Notes: generated from the sequence alone by a model not told the origin. 5,118 bases of DNA from Pirellulales bacterium (GCA_030617125.1 JAUWWA010000181.1:1-5118); one strand, 5' to 3'. Positions 1-5,109 are shown, numbered from the stretch's first letter. Numbers and translations are program-made.

Positions 1-5
1 CCAAT

Positions 6-26
6 CCCCAGTCCCCAGTCCCCAGT
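6..26. repeat. CCCCAGT tandem heptamer, three units
   Basis: Three perfect head-to-tail copies of CCCCAGT (6-12, 13-19, 20-26) are preceded by CCAAT and end eight bases before the ftsY start codon. The complementary strand has three GGGG runs separated by ACT, so it could form a G-quadruplex if a fourth run lies beyond the left edge. The 11-mer CCCCAGTCCCC occurs here and, as its reverse complement, at 3317-3327. The array fills the place where a ribosome-binding site for ftsY would be. The function is unknown. Confidence 0.8.
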
Positions 27-33
27 CCTCACC

Positions 34-960
34 ATGGGCATCTTCGACAAGTTCAAACAAGGTCTGACCAAGACCAGTCGACTGCTAAAAACCGATATTC
101 GCGACCTGTTCAAGGCCGAAGGCCGCCTGGTCGATCAGGCGTTTCTCGACGAGTTGTTCGAGACGCTCATCAAGACCGACATGGGCGTGGTCGCCGCTGA
201 GGAAATCATCGACGAGATCGGCGCCGCCTTCCGCGCCCGGGTGGTGCACATGGACGAGATTATCGAGCAGATCAGGCGGAAGCTCAAGTCGCTGCTAGCG
301 CAGCCGACCGCGCCGATCAAGCTCGCCGAAAGCGGGCCAACCGTTATCATGGTGGCCGGCGTGAACGGCTGCGGAAAAACCACGTCCATTGCAAAACTCG
401 GTCAGATGTTTCTGGAAGATGGCAAGAAAGTCGTTCTCGGCGCGGCCGACACCTTTCGCGCTGCCGCCGTCGAGCAGTTGACCATCTGGGCCAACCGCCT
501 CGGCGCGGAGATCATAACCGGCGCCGGCGGCAGCGACCCGGCCAGCGTGGCCCATCAAACCGTCGCTCGGGTGCTCGAAACCGGCGCCGACGTGTGCATC
601 GTCGACACGGCCGGGCGGCTACAGACGCAGCAGGGCTTGATGCAGCAACTCACCAAGATTCATCGCGTGCTGGGCAAGCAGATCCCCGACGCCCCGCACG
701 AGGTCCTGCTCGTGCTCGACGCCACCACCGGCCAGAACGGCATCAGCCAGGCCAAGCACTTCACCGACGCCGTATCTTGCACGGGTATCATCCTGGCCAA
801 GCTCGACGGCACGGCCAAGGGCGGCGTGGTCGTCGCCATTCGCAAACAGGTGGGTCTGCCGGTGAAGTACGTCGGCGTCGGTGAAAAGGCCGAAGACCTG
901 GCGCTGTTCGAGCCCGACTCCTTCGTCGATGCCCTGTTTGAGGACATGGCGAGTAGTTGA
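34..960 (+). CDS. ftsY: Signal recognition particle receptor FtsY (SRP GTPase)
   Basis: FtsY is the membrane-associated receptor that pairs with the SRP GTPase Ffh to deliver ribosomes making membrane proteins to the Sec translocon. The 308 residues form a complete NG domain. An amphipathic N-terminal helix (GIFDKFKQGLTKT, residues 2-14) is the likely membrane-targeting segment, followed by the helical N domain to about residue 95. The GTPase motifs are all present: P-loop GVNGCGKTT (109-117), DTFRAA (139-144), DTAGR (191-195), AKLDGTAKGG (255-264) and GVGE (281-284). The fourth motif has Ala where most family members have Thr (TKLD). The acidic A domain of E. coli FtsY (497 residues) is absent, as in many short FtsY proteins. 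The ATG at 34 fits the family N-terminus. No Shine-Dalgarno sequence is visible because a CCCCAGT repeat abuts the start. The next gene is 490 bp away, so ftsY looks like the end of its transcription unit. Confidence 0.96.
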   Translation: MGIFDKFKQGLTKTSRLLKTDIRDLFKAEGRLVDQAFLDELFETLIKTDMGVVAAEEIIDEIGAAFRARVVHMDEIIEQIRRKLKSLLAQPTAPIKLAESGPTVIMVAGVNGCGKTTSIAKLGQMFLEDGKKVVLGAADTFRAAAVEQLTIWANRLGAEIITGAGGSDPASVAHQTVARVLETGADVCIVDTAGRLQTQQGLMQQLTKIHRVLGKQIPDAPHEVLLVLDATTGQNGISQAKHFTDAVSCTGIILAKLDGTAKGGVVVAIRKQVGLPVKYVGVGEKAEDLALFEPDSFVDALFEDMASS

Positions 961-974
961 AGCCCAGTGGGGCT
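961..974 (+). terminator. Short hairpin right after the ftsY stop codon
   Basis: AGCCC and GGGCT form a 5-bp stem with loop AGTG, beginning at the base after the ftsY stop. There is no U-rich tail, so termination here is only a possibility. A longer imperfect hairpin follows at 993-1022, with TGACCC pairing GGGTCA and an inner CCAA/TTGG. Confidence 0.25.
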
Positions 975-1101
975 ACTTGCAGAGGCTCGTAGTGACCCAA
1001 TTGATCGGGTTGGTTCGGGTCAAATCGCCCAAGAACTGCATGAATGCGGTCGCTATGACCCGTCGGCGGCCGGATCGACCGCGTGCGCCGGTGCTCGATG
1101 G

Positions 1102-1132
1102 TTGGTAACCTTGCCGACACTTCCGCTACAAT
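1102..1132 (+). promoter_or_regulatory. Possible sigma-70-type promoter for the porin gene
   Basis: TACAAT at 1127-1132 matches five of six bases of the -10 consensus. The best -35 partner is TTGGTA (1102-1107, four of six) at a long 19-bp spacing. Transcription would start near 1139 and leave a leader of about 310 bases before the porin start codon. A second -35-like TTGACT at 1259-1264 has no convincing -10 partner. Confidence 0.3.
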
Positions 1133-1169
1133 CCGTCATCGTTCCCTGATCGTTACGGTTTCACACGCA

Positions 1170-1203
1170 CCGCGCGCCAGCGCGCGGGCACTCAGCGTTG
1201 AGT
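1170..1203. repeat. Two adjacent inverted repeats upstream of the porin gene
   Basis: A perfect inverted repeat at 1170-1187 has arms CCGCGCGC and GCGCGCGG around CA. Three bases later a second one at 1190-1203 has arms ACTCA and TGAGT around GCGT. They could be protein-binding sites or RNA stems in a leader. A spacer of two bases is too short for a full RNA hairpin without opening the inner pairs. Confidence 0.45.
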
Positions 1204-1349
1204 ATACACATGTAGCCGCAGAGTTTCCACAGTCGTCAAAGTTTCTCGCCCTATTGCCTTGACTTGTCTATTTGTTCGCATTCTGTGCTTTTTACTGTTG
1301 ATCGGGTCTGGCGAACGGGCCGATAGCAGGATTGTTAGGATCGGCAACG

Positions 1350-1374
1350 GCAGTCGCCGTGACTGCTGCACGGC
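1350..1374 (+). other. Mutually exclusive hairpins in the porin leader
   Basis: GCAGTC (1350-1355) can pair with GACTGC (1361-1366). Alternatively GCCGTG (1356-1361) can pair with CACGGC (1369-1374). The two stems share bases, so only one can form at a time. This is the geometry of a conformational switch, but in GC-rich DNA it can arise by chance. No known riboswitch class was recognised. Confidence 0.2.
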
Positions 1375-1437
1375 GCGCTGTGCCCACCCGCAACATCGCT
1401 TGCAGTCACAACATACTTTCCCCATTTCCCCTAATGT

Positions 1438-1441
1438 GGAG
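1438..1441 (+). promoter_or_regulatory. Ribosome-binding site fixing the porin start
   Basis: GGAG lies nine bases before the ATG at 1451. It decides the start: the frame is open for 64 more codons upstream, but only the ATG at 1451 has this site and is followed by a normal signal peptide. Confidence 0.75.
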
Positions 1442-1450
1442 TACCCAGTT

Positions 1451-2797
1451 ATGAAGATCGCCAAGCTAGCGATTGCCGTTGGCATGGTTGGAGTCTTGCT
1501 GACCGGTACTGCCATGGCCGTGGACGTCGTGGCACAGACTCCGAGCCAGCCGACGTTGATTCGGCAAATCGCGTTCGATTACGATGATTACCTTTACTTT
1601 GCGCCGGAGGAGCAGCCGAGCATATCGCCGAGCGACGTATCCGAGCCGTCCCAGGAGGAAGCGGTCGAGACAGCCTGCGACGCCGGTTGCGATTCGTGCC
1701 GCAATTCTTATCGGCACTACGGCTGCGGCATCACGATTGGCGGTTGGCTCGATCAAGGCTTCACCTACAACCCCGCCGACCCGGCGAACCGTTGGAACGG
1801 CCCGGTCACCTTCAACGACCGCGCCAACGAATACCAGATGAACCAGCTCTACGTGTACGCCGAGCGCGTGGCGGAGACCCGTGGTAGCGGCTGGGACATC
1901 GGCGGGCGCGTCGACCTGCTCTATGGCACCGACAGCCGGTTTACCCTGGCCCGGGGTCTGGACGACGATTGGGACAGTTCCCGGTTCTATGGCCTGTCGA
2001 TGCCGCAGTTGTACCTGGACGTAGCCTACAACGATCTGACGGTCCGGATGGGCCACTTCTACACCATCCTGGGCTACGAATCACCGATGGCCGTGGAGAA
2101 CTTCTTCTACTCGCACTCCTACACCATGCAGTACGGCGAGCCGAAGACCCACACCGGCGCGCTGGCCATCTACGACATCAACCCCAATTGGGCTGTCGCC
2201 GCCGGCTTCAGCCGCGGTTGGAACAACTGGGAAGACAACAACAACGATCTCGATTTCCTCGGCAGCGTAGCCTGGACCAGTCGCGACGAGTGCACGTCGC
2301 TGGCGTTCGCGCTCGAAACCGGAAAAGAGGATAACGCCGGCGCGTTCAACCGGACGGTCTACAGCCTGGTCTTCTCGCATTACTTGACCGACCGCTTGCA
2401 GTGGGTCCTGCAGCACGACCTCGGCTACGAGGACAATGCCGCCCGCGGGGCGGACGCCGAATGGTACGGCGTCAACACATACCTGTTCTACCAGATCAAT
2501 TGCGAGTGGAGCGCCGGCATACGGTACGAGTGGTTCGCCGACGACGACGGCGTGCGAGTGACCGGGGCCAACGGTGCGGGCGGAGCGCCACGCGGGATCC
2601 CGCTCAACGGCGTAGCCGCCCACTGGCAAGAGATCACCGTCGGACTGAGATGGCAGCCCAGGCCCAACATCATCTGGCGGACCGAGTGCCGCTGGGGCTG
2701 GGTCGACCCGCTGGTGGCCGTGGGTGACGCTCCTTTCAACGATTTCCAGGACAATAATCAGTTCCTCTGGAGTACCGATCTGATCGTGACCTTCTAG
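1451..2797 (+). CDS. Outer-membrane beta-barrel porin, BBP2 (OmpL-like) type
   Basis: This is a predicted outer-membrane channel of 448 residues, resembling the putative beta-barrel porin-2 family (Pfam BBP2) that is abundant in planctomycetes. Residues 1-23 form a signal peptide: Lys at 2 and 5, a hydrophobic core, and the cleavage site AMA before Val24-Asp. Residues 24-75 are an acidic, low-complexity linker. A cysteine cluster follows (Cys76, 80, 83 and 92). The barrel runs from about GGWLDQGFTYNP (97-108) to the end, with alternating polar and aromatic strands and acidic loops rich in Asn and Asp. The last residue is Phe448, the usual C-terminal aromatic signal for outer-membrane insertion. 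Further cysteines are at 281, 351 and 413. The substrate cannot be told from the sequence. A strong hairpin follows at 2831-2878, so the gene is probably transcribed alone. Confidence 0.85.
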   Translation: MKIAKLAIAVGMVGVLLTGTAMAVDVVAQTPSQPTLIRQIAFDYDDYLYFAPEEQPSISPSDVSEPSQEEAVETACDAGCDSCRNSYRHYGCGITIGGWLDQGFTYNPADPANRWNGPVTFNDRANEYQMNQLYVYAERVAETRGSGWDIGGRVDLLYGTDSRFTLARGLDDDWDSSRFYGLSMPQLYLDVAYNDLTVRMGHFYTILGYESPMAVENFFYSHSYTMQYGEPKTHTGALAIYDINPNWAVAAGFSRGWNNWEDNNNDLDFLGSVAWTSRDECTSLAFALETGKEDNAGAFNRTVYSLVFSHYLTDRLQWVLQHDLGYEDNAARGADAEWYGVNTYLFYQINCEWSAGIRYEWFADDDGVRVTGANGAGGAPRGIPLNGVAAHWQEITVGLRWQPRPNIIWRTECRWGWVDPLVAVGDAPFNDFQDNNQFLWSTDLIVTF

Positions 2798-2830
2798 CGG
2801 AAGCGGGCAATGCTGCTGGGAACAGAATAA

Positions 2831-2878
2831 GCACGAGGGCCGCCGACAGCCAGTCGCTGCCGACGGCCCCTTTCGTGC
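2831..2878 (+). terminator. Long hairpin ending the porin transcription unit
   Basis: The stem is built of GCACGA (2831-2836) with TCGTGC (2873-2878), GGGCCG (2837-2842) with CGGCCC (2864-2869), and CAGC (2847-2850) with GCTG (2856-2859) around loop CAGTC. There is a symmetric CCGA/CCGA internal loop and a three-base CTT bulge on the 3' side. It lacks a U-tract after the stem, so it is not a textbook intrinsic terminator. Its place just after the porin and just before the glnB promoter supports that role. Confidence 0.6.
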
Positions 2879-2883
2879 GCCCC

Positions 2884-2912
2884 TTGAGCGACTGCGATCC
2901 GCTTGGTATCAT
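2884..2912 (+). promoter_or_regulatory. Sigma-70-type promoter of the PII gene
   Basis: TTGAGC (2884-2889, four of six) and TATCAT (2907-2912, five of six) are separated by exactly 17 bp. It starts six bases after the upstream hairpin. Transcription would start near 2919 and leave a leader of about 37 bases. No sigma-54 type GG-N10-GC box was seen, so classic NtrC control is not evident. Confidence 0.55.
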
Positions 2913-2955
2913 CCAGCGCCGCGAGCAACCATCCTCCGTCCCCAGGGTGCTTCCC

Positions 2956-3303
2956 ATGAAACTCATTATCGCCGTCATCCAGCCCAACCGCCTCGAAGCC
3001 GTCAAAGCTGCACTGGCCGACAAGGAGGTCTTTCGCCTGACCGTGATGGACGTACAAGGATTCGGCCGCCAACGCGGGCAGACCGAGGTCTACCGCGGCC
3101 ACGAGTTTACGATCCAACTGCTGCGGAAAGTCCAGTTGATGATCGCCGTCAACGAGGACTTCCTCGAACCGACCGTCGAGGCGATCACCACGGCGGGCCG
3201 CACCGGGCCCGACGGCCAAATCGGCGACGGAAAAATCTTCGTCCTGCCCCTGGAAGATTGCATCCGCATCCGAACCGGCGAACGCGGCGGTGAAGCCATC
3301 TGA
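2956..3303 (+). CDS. glnB: PII-family nitrogen regulatory protein
   Basis: PII proteins are small cytosolic trimers that bind ATP/ADP and 2-oxoglutarate and adjust nitrogen uptake and assimilation by touching target proteins through the T-loop. This one has 115 residues against 112 in E. coli GlnB. The core is plain: GFGRQRGQTEVYRG (35-48), IGDGKIFV (89-96) and RIRTGE (104-109). Gln39 and Lys58 (2-oxoglutarate site) and Lys93, Arg104 and Arg106 (nucleotide site) are kept. Two things differ from the enteric proteins. Position 51, the tyrosine uridylylated by GlnD, is Phe (TTT), and position 49 is His. The B-loop reads TGPDGQIGDG, three residues longer than the TGKIGDG of E. coli. The ATG at 2956 has AGGG eight bases upstream (2944-2947) and matches the family start; an upstream ATG at 2875 lies in the terminator. 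No amt or glnA is next to it. It could equally be called glnK; the sequence does not decide. Confidence 0.93.
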   Translation: MKLIIAVIQPNRLEAVKAALADKEVFRLTVMDVQGFGRQRGQTEVYRGHEFTIQLLRKVQLMIAVNEDFLEPTVEAITTAGRTGPDGQIGDGKIFVLPLEDCIRIRTGERGGEAI

Positions 3304-3388
3304 GCGGCTGGGATCTGGGGACTGGGGGCTCGGGATCACAAGAACGCAATCCGGTCCGGGGCCCGACCAATCCCTACATCCCCAATCC
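3304..3388. other. Convergent intergenic spacer with G-run and C-run blocks
   Basis: On the + strand, GGG (3310-3312), GGGG (3317-3320), GGGGG (3324-3328) and GGG (3332-3334) with loops of 4, 3 and 3 bases fit the standard G-quadruplex pattern. The block includes GGGGACTGGGG (3317-3327), the reverse complement of the repeat before ftsY. Further right, CCAATCCCTA occurs twice (3367-3376 and 3382-3391), with CATCCCC between. The two blocks are roughly inverted relative to each other, so transcripts from either side could form a long imperfect stem. This may act as a two-way terminator for glnB and tatC; that is inference. Confidence 0.55.
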
Positions 3389-4456
3389 CTAATCTCCTAT
3401 CTCTTCAAACGGGCTGCTGCGGCGCGGCATGCACTTGCACAGCAAGACCCCGCCGAAGTAAAGCACGGTCAGCGGAGCCGCCATGAGGATCATGCTCGTC
3501 GGATCGGCCGGCGTGAGGAACATCGCCAGCACGAAGATCACCAGGATCGCAATCCGCCACTTCGACAAATACGCCTGAACGTCGAATATCCCGATCCGCT
3601 CCAAAAAGAGCATCACCAACGGCAACTGGAAGCTGATCCCGAAACCCAGCGGCAAAATCAACACGAAACCCAGCCATTCGGTGATCCGAATGTCCTGGGC
3701 GATTCCCAAGGCGTCGTTGAAATAGAACAGAAACTTCAGCACCGGCTCGAACACACAGAAGAACGCCAATGCCGCGCCCGCCAAAAACAAACCCAGACTA
3801 AACGGCAGGAACACGTGAACGTAATGCTTCTCGTGCGGGTACAACCCGGCCGCCACGAACATCCATATCTGGTAGAAGATCCACGGGCTGGCCACCAGCA
3901 CGCCGACCACCAACGCCGCCTTGATGTAAACAATGAACGGCTCGTGCGCGCTGAGGCTCTTCGTCTGCACCCGGTCATCGTCGTCGAGCAGGTGCCACAT
4001 GTATAGCGGCACGAGGTCGTCGCTGTCGAAAAGCCCCGCCGGGGATTCGCCGACCTGCCGCGGCGCGTCCTCTTGGCCTAACTGCCGGAGGACTTCGCGT
4101 GGATTCACGTAGACCTTCTCGAAGAGCAGTCGCTTCTGCTTGAAAAACTTCTCAAGGAACTTCTCTCGCTCGTCGGCGTCCTCGGGCAGCGAATAGCCGG
4201 CTTGGCGGAACTGCTCGAGATTCGCCTCGATGCGCTCTTGGGCCCGTGTCTGGTAGTACTCACTCAGGGCCTTCGTCAGCGGCGATTGGATGAACGGAAC
4301 CACGTGGGGCGCCGCGCCAAGACCAATTGCAAAACCAACAGCCAAGCCCAGCAACGCCTTGAACAAGCACGAACGCAACTCTTCGAGGTGCTCCCCGAAG
4401 GTCATCGTCGTCTCTCGAAAGAGGTCTTCGCTGCGCTTCTTCGATTCCTTGGCCAT
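3389..4456 (-). CDS. tatC: Twin-arginine translocase subunit TatC with enlarged periplasmic loop
   Basis: TatC is the polytopic inner-membrane receptor for twin-arginine signal peptides and the core of the Tat pathway for folded proteins. The 355 residues show the N-terminal signature MTFGEHLEELR (18-28) and six hydrophobic segments, near 31-54, 175-204, 213-237, 261-283, 300-318 and 322-341. LYPHEK (205-210) carries Glu209, matching E. coli Glu103, and Phe200 matches Phe94. SFQLP (275-279) has Gln where E. coli has Glu in the membrane. The first periplasmic loop, between SPL (58-60) and EPF (172-174), has 111 residues against 16 in E. coli, which explains the extra length over the 258-residue enzyme. 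This insert is highly charged and probably helical. The ATG at 4456 was chosen because the frame then starts with a short charged tail; a GTG at 4567 would add 37 unlikely residues. No clear Shine-Dalgarno site and no tatA or tatB nearby. Confidence 0.95.
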   Translation of the reverse strand: MAKESKKRSEDLFRETTMTFGEHLEELRSCLFKALLGLAVGFAIGLGAAPHVVPFIQSPLTKALSEYYQTRAQERIEANLEQFRQAGYSLPEDADEREKFLEKFFKQKRLLFEKVYVNPREVLRQLGQEDAPRQVGESPAGLFDSDDLVPLYMWHLLDDDDRVQTKSLSAHEPFIVYIKAALVVGVLVASPWIFYQIWMFVAAGLYPHEKHYVHVFLPFSLGLFLAGAALAFFCVFEPVLKFLFYFNDALGIAQDIRITEWLGFVLILPLGFGISFQLPLVMLFLERIGIFDVQAYLSKWRIAILVIFVLAMFLTPADPTSMILMAAPLTVLYFGGVLLCKCMPRRSSPFEEIGD

Positions 4457-4534
4457 CGGCAGACCCAGATATTGCAGCCGGTCGGTCAACCCGCCGGGAC
4501 TGGAGAGGAAACAATCTATGAGAGCTGCACCACG

Positions 4535-4580
4535 GTGATCCGGCAACGAACCTCGCCGGTCGGACACGGGCCAGGATCAC
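4535..4580. repeat. Spaced inverted repeat upstream of tatC
   Basis: GTGATCC (4535-4541) and GGATCAC (4574-4580) are perfect 7-bp arms 32 bases apart, between the tatC start and the lost start codon of the manA remnant. They could be the foot of a stem-loop or a leftover operator of the former divergent gene pair. Chance is not excluded. Confidence 0.25.
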
Positions 4581-4615
4581 TCTCGGCCACCGCCGGCACG
4601 GCCGTGGAGCATCCA

Positions 4616-4871
4616 ATAAGCGACCCGCTATCCCCCGCGGTTTCGACGGATCCTGAAGCAGTATACCAGTATTTGGGAGGGTGACAAACTGCTGGGCCGG
4701 CGCCATCCACGGCGGCGGTTCCCGCCGCCGCTGAAATGTCTCGACGCGGCCAAACCCCTCTCGGTCCGAGCCCACCCGGACAACGCCCGGGCCGCTCCAG
4801 CAAACCCCACCGACCTGTGGAAGACCAAGGCCCGGGTCGCCCTGGCCGTCGAGCCCGGCGGCACCATCTGA
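4616..4871 (+). pseudogene. manA: Decayed N-terminal remnant of class I mannose-6-phosphate isomerase
   Basis: Intact ManA interconverts mannose-6-phosphate and fructose-6-phosphate using a zinc site. From 4629 the frame reads YPPRFRRILKQY, then IWEGDKL, matching the family N-terminus (typically YPLRF..I...YIWGG..L). From 4692 it reads LLGRRHP, then FPPPLKCLDAAKPLSV and RAHPDNARAA, matching FPLLLKFLDA..PLSVQVHP. DLWKTKARV (from 4812) then AVEPGGTI matches GKTEAWVVL.AEPG..IY. The damage is clear. The likely original ATG is ATA at 4616. The opening SDPL is one frame away from the rest, implying an indel near 4629. Two residues are inserted before IW. About 45-50 residues are missing between IWEGDKL and LLGRR. 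The zinc-ligand Gln (VQVHP) is Arg and the ligand Glu (KTE) is Lys. A TGA at 4869-4871 ends the frame, and the C-terminal half was not found downstream. Confidence 0.8.
4660..4687 (-). promoter_or_regulatory. Sigma-70-type promoter facing tatC
   Basis: On the minus strand TTGTCA (4687-4682, five of six) and TATACT (4665-4660, five of six) lie 16 bp apart. It is the best promoter match on that strand in this region. Transcription would start near 4653 and leave a leader of about 197 bases before tatC. That leader holds a 11-codon open frame starting with ATG at 4612, without a ribosome-binding site. The promoter lies inside the manA remnant, antisense to it, so it may be recent or fortuitous. 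Confidence 0.45.
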
Positions 4872-4894
4872 ACCAGGCCCCAATGGGTGCTCGC

Positions 4895-4914
4895 TCCCGC
4901 GCGCACTCGCGGGA
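4895..4914 (+). terminator. GC-rich hairpin after the manA remnant
   Basis: TCCCGCG (4895-4901) pairs perfectly with CGCGGGA (4908-4914) around loop CGCACT. No U-tract follows. It lies 24 bases past the premature stop of the manA remnant and eight bases before a TTGACA box, so it could separate two transcription units. Confidence 0.3.
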
Positions 4915-4922
4915 ATCCAGAC

Positions 4923-4952
4923 TTGACACCCTTCTGCGAGCGCCATTAGACT
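4923..4952 (+). promoter_or_regulatory. Possible promoter, distal
   Basis: A perfect TTGACA (4923-4928) is followed after 18 bp by TAGACT (4947-4952, four of six). It would direct transcription toward the gene expected beyond the right edge, with a leader of about 160 bases. Confidence 0.35.
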
Positions 4953-5056
4953 GAGCGGTACATGGCGGCTGGCGTTGCGGAAACAGGGAGTCCGCCGCCG
5001 GCGTCGTATATGGAAACCGCATAATTGGACAGCGCCACTTAGTACGACAGCGCACC

Positions 5057-5085
5057 TTGAACTGAATTGCGTTTTCCGGTATTGT
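5057..5085 (+). promoter_or_regulatory. Possible promoter, proximal to the off-edge gene
   Basis: TTGAAC (5057-5062, four of six) and TATTGT (5080-5085, four of six) have the ideal 17-bp spacing. Transcription would start near 5092 and give a short leader ending at the strong ribosome-binding site at 5104-5109. Confidence 0.4.
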
Positions 5086-5103
5086 CCGTAACTCATTGTT
5101 ACC

Positions 5104-5109
5104 AGGAGG
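5104..5109 (+). promoter_or_regulatory. Strong Shine-Dalgarno site at the right edge
   Basis: AGGAGG is a full anti-Shine-Dalgarno match. The window ends nine bases later, exactly where a start codon would be expected, so a + strand gene probably begins at or just after the next base. Its identity cannot be told. Confidence 0.65.

Larger units (their letters stand above)
961..1450. other. Gene-free stretch between ftsY and the porin gene
   Basis: No reading frame here resembles a known protein, and all three + frames were read. It contains the post-ftsY hairpins, a possible promoter near 1102-1132, two adjacent inverted repeats at 1170-1203, a pair of mutually exclusive hairpins at 1350-1374, and the 10-mer TTGATCGGGT twice (1001-1010 and 1298-1307). 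The frame of the porin gene stays open upstream to a TTG at 1259, but that extension is not thought to be translated. No tRNA or other RNA gene was recognised. Confidence 0.7.

Noticed and set aside
1011..1030. GGTTCGGGTC as a tRNA T-arm
   Set aside because: The loop lacks the conserved TTCRA pattern, and no acceptor, D-arm or anticodon stem could be placed around it.
967..1149. Small + strand frames after ftsY (60-75 codons)
   Set aside because: No ribosome-binding site, no recognisable motif, and their composition looks like random GC-rich sequence.
1259..1450. Extension of the porin frame by 64 codons to a TTG, beginning with a hydrophobic segment
   Set aside because: It has no ribosome-binding site, would put two signal-like segments in series, and its composition is unlike the porin. 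The ATG at 1451 has GGAG at a good distance and a standard signal peptide.
2875..2955. ATG at 2875 as the PII start
   Set aside because: It lies within the terminator hairpin and upstream of the predicted transcription start. The family N-terminus begins at 2956 with AGGG upstream.
3290..4006. Long open frame on the + strand (238 codons)
   Set aside because: It runs antisense through tatC. Its product is a His/Gln/Arg-rich low-complexity protein, typical of the shadow of a GC-rich gene.
4567..4567. GTG at 4567 (minus strand) as the tatC start
   Set aside because: The extra 37 residues do not look like a TatC N-terminus and there is no ribosome-binding site. The ATG at 4456 gives a typical short tail before the EHLEELR signature.
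4710..4730. Perfect palindrome CGGCGGCGG-TTC-CCGCCGCCG as a REP element or operator
   Set aside because: It falls inside the manA remnant and encodes its Arg-Arg-Arg-Phe-Pro-Pro-Pro stretch, where the family has FPLLLK. It is more simply explained as drifted coding sequence.
4260..5096. Long open frame on the minus strand (278 codons)
   Set aside because: It overlaps the tatC 5' end in another frame and covers the manA remnant on the wrong strand. The translation has no recognisable motif.
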